In this document: piece after piece, positions 60,689 to 64,000 of the stretch | Layout: every line of letters begins with the position of its first letter | Position numbering within the stretch: position 1 is the stretch's first letter | Assembly (NCBI RefSeq): GCF_022899935.1 | Contig: NZ_JALJCJ010000004.1 | Location: 248,001 to 312,000 of the forward strand | Direction: 5' to 3' | DNA length: 64,000 nt | From: Shinella curvata | GTDB taxonomy: Bacteria; Pseudomonadota; Alphaproteobacteria; Rhizobiales; Rhizobiaceae | Position numbers and translations under genes: made by a program | The notes under the pieces: model-generated | Told to the model about the DNA's origin: nothing | What the model saw: the letters and a program-made list of their open reading frames with translations, nothing else | Database searches by the model: none

Positions 60689-62194
60689 ATGGATCTCATC
60701 AGCAATCTGGCGCTTGGTTTTTCCACGGCCGCCTCTCCCGCCAATCTCGCGTTCTGCCTCATCGGCGTTCTTCTCGGTACGCTTATCGGTGTTCTACCCG
60801 GCATCGGTGCCACCGCGACGATCGCCATGCTTCTGCCGATCACCTTCCAGCTTGAGCCGGTGTCGTCGCTGATCATGCTTGCAGGCATCTATTACGGCGC
60901 GCAATACGGTGGCTCCACCACGGCGATCCTGATCAATATGCCGGGCGAGTCGTCCTCCGCCGTGACCGCCATCGACGGCTACCAAATGGCGCGCAAAGGC
61001 AGGGCGGGGGCGGCGCTGTCGATCGCAGCGCTCGGCTCTTTTTTTGCCGGCACGGTTTCCACGTTCCTCGTTGCAATCTTCGCCCTGCCGCTGACGGCCA
61101 TCGCGCTGAAATTCGGTGCGGCGGAGTATTTTTCGCTGATGGTCGTTGGCCTCGTCTCCTCCATCGCGCTTGCCCATGGGTCCATCGTCAAGGCGCTCGC
61201 CATGGTCGCGCTGGGTCTGCTGCTGGGTCTCGTGGGTACGGATATCTATACGGGTACGCCGCGGTTTACCCTGGGCATTCGCGAATATGCCGACGGTCTC
61301 AACTTCGTCGCGGTCGCCGTCGGCGTTTTCGGCATTGCTGAAATCCTGCGAAACCTGGAAGGCGAGAAGAACCGCACCGTTCTGATGGCCAAGGTGTCGG
61401 GGCTTTGGCCCACCAAAGAGGATTTCAAGCGCATGGCTGCACCCGTGCTGCGCGGCACGGCCATCGGTTCGGCACTCGGTATCCTGCCAGGGGGAGGCGC
61501 CATCCTTGCCGCCTTCGCGTCCTACACGGTGGAGAAGCGCGTCTCGGATCATCCGGAGGAGTTCGGGCATGGTGCAATCGCCGGCGTCGCAGGCCCGGAA
61601 TCGGCCAACAACGCCGGTGCTCAAACGTCGTTTATCCCATTGTTGACGCTTGGTATTCCGGCAAATCCCGTTATGGCGCTCATGGTCGGCGCCATGATTA
61701 TCCAAGGCATCGTGCCCGGCCCGAATGTCGCCACCGAACAGCCGACCTTGTTCTGGGGCATCATCGCGTCCATGTGGATCGGCAATCTGATGCTGGTGGT
61801 ATTGAACCTGCCGCTGATCGGACTGTGGGTGAAGCTTCTGACGGTGCCCTACTATGTGCTCTTCCCGATCATCATGGCGTTCTGCTCGATCGGCGTCTAC
61901 AGCGTGAACTCCAATGTCTATGACCTCTATGCGGTCGCGCTGTTCGGTCTTGGCGGATACCTGCTGGTGAAACTGCGCTGTGAGCCTGCGCCTCTCTTGC
62001 TTGGTTTCGTGCTCGGCCCGCTTTTGGAGGAGAACCTGCGACGTGCGATGATCCTGTCGCGCGGGGACCCGACGACGTTTGTCACGCGTCCGATCAGTGC
62101 GATCCTGCTGGCCATCGCGCTCGCCGTTCTCGTCGTCGTCTTTTTGCCCTCGGTCAAAAAGAAACGCGAGGAGGTGTTCCAGGAGGAGGACTGA
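60689..62194 (+). CDS. tctA: tripartite tricarboxylate transporter, large membrane subunit
   Basis: A 501-residue TctA with 10-12 helices. Family signatures: GVLLGTLIGVLPGIGATATI near residue 27, YYGAQYGGSTTAILINMPGE, and GVAGPESANNAGAQTSFIPL. It forms the sodium- or proton-coupled permease for the carboxylate delivered by TctC. Good Shine-Dalgarno AGGAGG. Followed by a strong terminator. Confidence 0.92.
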   Translation: MDLISNLALGFSTAASPANLAFCLIGVLLGTLIGVLPGIGATATIAMLLPITFQLEPVSSLIMLAGIYYGAQYGGSTTAILINMPGESSSAVTAIDGYQMARKGRAGAALSIAALGSFFAGTVSTFLVAIFALPLTAIALKFGAAEYFSLMVVGLVSSIALAHGSIVKALAMVALGLLLGLVGTDIYTGTPRFTLGIREYADGLNFVAVAVGVFGIAEILRNLEGEKNRTVLMAKVSGLWPTKEDFKRMAAPVLRGTAIGSALGILPGGGAILAAFASYTVEKRVSDHPEEFGHGAIAGVAGPESANNAGAQTSFIPLLTLGIPANPVMALMVGAMIIQGIVPGPNVATEQPTLFWGIIASMWIGNLMLVVLNLPLIGLWVKLLTVPYYVLFPIIMAFCSIGVYSVNSNVYDLYAVALFGLGGYLLVKLRCEPAPLLLGFVLGPLLEENLRRAMILSRGDPTTFVTRPISAILLAIALAVLVVVFLPSVKKKREEVFQEED

Positions 62195-62212
62195 GGCGTT
62201 TCCAGTGAGTGC

Positions 62213-62249
62213 CGGAAGGGGCGGTCCAGCGGGCCGCCCCTTCCGTTTG
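62213..62249 (+). terminator. intrinsic terminator after tctA
   Basis: CGGAAGGGGCGG (62213-62224) and CCGCCCCTTCCG (62234-62245) form a perfect 12-bp stem that can extend inward by three more pairs; TTTGT follows. It ends the tctCBA transcript. Confidence 0.8.
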
Positions 62250-62297
62250 TGCCGATATTGCAATGCAGTAGCGTTCGGGATAAAACTTGACAACTTT

Positions 62298-63206
62298 ATG
62301 AAGGAATTCTTGGTCGGCGCTATGACGTTCCAGCCGCGCATGCAAAACAAGATCGAAGGATTTTCGGTGGTCGGCGGGCTCAACCGGCGGCACTGGAATG
62401 GTATCGTGGCGGATGTGTGGGACGTGGAATGCGCGCCCCGCGCCGGCGGCTACTATGTCGGACGCGATCCACGGCTCTTCATTCTCCTCGACAAGCGGGG
62501 GCCGGGCGCGTCCCGCACCCGCGTGGCGCCGGGCGGCGAGGAGACCGTCGGTGATTGGGCAAGCCGGCCGATTTCGTTCATCCCGGCGGACTTCGAGCTT
62601 TGGGCCGACCTCCCCGACCATCGGTTCCTGCGTCACCTCGACCTGCATTTCGACGTGGAAACCATCAGCCGGCGGCTTGCCGAAGATCTTGATCCGGAGC
62701 GTCTCGGGACGCCGCAACTCTTCTTTGCCGATACCAGGCTCCTGTCGCTCGCGCAGTTGATCGCGGCCGAATGCACCAATCCGCAGCCACTGCATGATCT
62801 TTACGGCGACGGGCTCTCGCTGGCGCTGATCATCGATGTGATGAAACTCGCCAAGGCGCCGGGTCGTAAGCGCAGCAAACTTGCCGCCTGGCAACTGCGC
62901 CGCGCGACGGACTTCATTGAAGAAAACTGCTTGCGCAGCATCAGGCTGGAAGAGGTTGCGGGTCTCATGGGCCTGTCGCAATCCCATTTCAGCCATGCCT
63001 TCAAGGCATCGACGGGCGTTGCCCCACATCAATGGCAGGTGAACGCGCGGCTTCGACATGCCAAGCAACTGATTCTCAAGGGCGAACAATCCCTGACGGA
63101 GATTGCGGCCGAAACCGGTTTTGCCGATCAGGCGCATTTCACCCGTGTCTTCCGCAAAAACTTCGGCACGACGCCGGCCCATTGGCAGAAAGCGAATCTG
63201 GCCTGA
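62298..63206 (+). CDS. AraC-family regulator
   Basis: About 302 residues. The C-terminal AraC domain (about 205-300) has both HTHs: IRLEEVAGLMGLSQSHFSHA and LTEIAAETGFADQAHFTRVF, ending in FGTTPAHWQK. The N-terminal 190 residues are a less conserved sensing domain (WNGIVADVWDVECAPRAGGY). The start is uncertain: ATG 62298 has a weak ribosome site, and 62322 or 62340 are possible. It lies directly upstream of a siderophore receptor gene in the same direction, as with other AraC regulators of siderophore uptake. Confidence 0.8.
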   Translation: MKEFLVGAMTFQPRMQNKIEGFSVVGGLNRRHWNGIVADVWDVECAPRAGGYYVGRDPRLFILLDKRGPGASRTRVAPGGEETVGDWASRPISFIPADFELWADLPDHRFLRHLDLHFDVETISRRLAEDLDPERLGTPQLFFADTRLLSLAQLIAAECTNPQPLHDLYGDGLSLALIIDVMKLAKAPGRKRSKLAAWQLRRATDFIEENCLRSIRLEEVAGLMGLSQSHFSHAFKASTGVAPHQWQVNARLRHAKQLILKGEQSLTEIAAETGFADQAHFTRVFRKNFGTTPAHWQKANLA

Positions 63207-63294
63207 TGAAGGCTGTGGGCGAATATTCGCATTGCGGAAAATTGCCCAAGAATGTTCTATTTTCGCGGAATGTGACAATCCCCTTTGTTAAAAT

Positions 63295-63309
63295 TGAGTT
63301 AATCACTCA
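63295..63309. promoter_or_regulatory. candidate RirA iron-responsive (IRO) box
   Basis: TGAGTTAATCACTCA fits the TGA-N9-TCA pattern of RirA operators in Rhizobiaceae and is a dyad (TGAGT/ACTCA). It lies 51 bases before the TonB-receptor ATG, in an AT-rich stretch, with TTGTTA at 63286-63291 as a possible -35. Confidence 0.6.
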
Positions 63310-63359
63310 TCTTATCGTAGCCTGCCCGGAGAGGGGCGGCGTGAGTGGGGTGTCATAGA

Positions 63360-64000
63360 ATGCAGAAGATCGGGAAAGAGCAGCGGATGAGACTGGCGCT
63401 TGCCTGCGGTACGGCGGCAATCGCGCTCCTGGCGCCAATGGGCGCGTTCGCGCAAGATAGTGGCGATGCAACGCGGCTGGAAGAAATTCGGGTCGAGCAG
63501 GGCGGCGAGACGGCCAAGACGGGCGTGGAGCCGGTAAAGGGCGTCGTGGCGAAATCCACGCGTTCCGGCAGCAAGAGCGCCACCGCACTCACCGAGATTC
63601 CGCAATCGGTCACGGTCGTGGGCCGCGAGCAGATGGAAATGCAGAGCCCGCAGAAGATCGATGAGGCGCTGCGCTACGCGCCGGGCGTCAATCCATCGAC
63701 ATACGGAACCGATTCCGACACCGACTGGGTCTTCATCCGTGGTTTCCAGGCCGACCAGAGCGGCGTCTTCCTCGACGGCCTGTCCTTTTACCAGACGGGC
63801 TTCGGCACCTTCCTGATGGATCCGTTCTTCCTCGAGCGCATTGAGGTGGTAAAGGGTCCGTCGTCGGCGCTCTATGGCGGCGGCAATCCGGGCGGCTTCC
63901 TCAACTATGTCAGCAAGCGCCCCGGTGAACGTCATCGCTATATCGAGACGGGCGTCAACAGCTTCGGCAACGGCTACCTTGCCGCCGATATCGGCGACGA
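63360..64000 (+). CDS. TonB-dependent siderophore receptor, N-terminal part
   Basis: The frame runs off the right edge with 213 codons visible. After a signal peptide (RLALACGTAAIALLAPMGAFAQ) comes the TonB box region and the plug domain: TEIPQSVTVVGREQMEMQSP, KIDEALRYAPGVN, FIRGFQADQSGVFLDGL, IEVVKGPSSALYGGGNPGGF and NYVSKRP. These are the signatures of FhuA/FoxA-type ferric-siderophore receptors. ATG 63360 or 63387 may be the start; both keep the signal peptide. Probably regulated by the adjacent AraC protein and by iron through the box at 63295. Confidence 0.87.
   Translation, partial: MQKIGKEQRMRLALACGTAAIALLAPMGAFAQDSGDATRLEEIRVEQGGETAKTGVEPVKGVVAKSTRSGSKSATALTEIPQSVTVVGREQMEMQSPQKIDEALRYAPGVNPSTYGTDSDTDWVFIRGFQADQSGVFLDGLSFYQTGFGTFLMDPFFLERIEVVKGPSSALYGGGNPGGFLNYVSKRPGERHRYIETGVNSFGNGYLAADIGD

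Noticed and set aside
1-64000. tRNA, rRNA, CRISPR arrays, transposases, phage or toxin-antitoxin genes
   Set aside because: None was recognised in either strand; repeated sequence is limited to short rhizobial palindromes and operator-like dyads.

Overview
The window is GC-rich (roughly 60% by eye), densely coded DNA from an alphaproteobacterium, almost certainly a member of the Rhizobiaceae (Agrobacterium/Rhizobium/Shinella/Ensifer type). The evidence is a complete repABC replication and partition locus with its antisense RNA, several rhizobial-type intergenic palindromes, and many binding-protein-dependent amine/amino-acid uptake cassettes. Housekeeping-like genes (gabTD, maiA/FAH, UPF0314) beside repABC suggest a chromid or large megaplasmid. 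I see no rRNA, tRNA, CRISPR array, insertion sequence or prophage.

Layout. (1) 1-12.5 kb, catabolic locus A: a divergent TetR regulator, a trimethylamine-dehydrogenase-type flavoenzyme, a D-aminopeptidase, an XRE-cupin regulator, a PotDBCA-type ABC importer, a DAO-type FAD oxidase, a small cupin and a second TMADH/dienoyl-CoA-reductase-type flavoenzyme. (2) 12.5-21.6 kb, locus B: a small membrane protein, a GntR/FCD regulator divergent from a canonical potABCD-order importer, then a class-C beta-lactamase-fold hydrolase, a YtcJ-like amidohydrolase and an EamA exporter. (3) 21.6-29.8 kb, locus C: on the minus strand an agmatinase-family ureohydrolase, a Tat-type binding protein, ATPase, two permeases and a nitrilase-fold amidase; divergently a GcvA-like LysR and a class I aminotransferase. 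(4) 30-33.8 kb: a MarR regulator and a copper module copZ-copA-cueR with two CueR-type promoters. (5) 33.8-43.2 kb, locus D: TetR plus an NTF2-like protein, divergent from a fourth Pot-type importer, a metallo-beta-lactamase-fold hydrolase, an aldehyde dehydrogenase and two EamA transporters. (6) 43.2-50 kb: glyoxalase I, a MerR-XRE-cupin fusion regulator divergent from gabT-gabD, maleylacetoacetate isomerase and fumarylacetoacetase-family genes, and UPF0314. (7) 50-55.7 kb: repABC with ctRNA, DUF6074, LysE and UPF0303. (8) 55.7-62.3 kb: a DctB/DctD-like two-component system upstream of tctCBA, with a candidate sigma-54 promoter between them. (9) 62.3-64 kb: an AraC regulator and the start of a TonB-dependent siderophore receptor behind a candidate RirA iron-responsive box.

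Theme. Four paralogous Pot-type ABC importers sit within about 34 kb, each beside a different enzyme set (demethylase/oxidase; amidohydrolase; ureohydrolase/nitrilase/aminotransferase; MBL hydrolase/aldehyde dehydrogenase) and its own regulator, and gabTD can take up the GABA/succinic-semialdehyde end of such pathways. This looks like a nitrogen-compound scavenging island (methylated amines, polyamines, guanidino compounds, D-amino-acid amides). The substrates are inferred, not shown. Every importer's binding-protein gene is followed by an intercistronic hairpin, and most regulator genes face a clear dyad-symmetric operator candidate.
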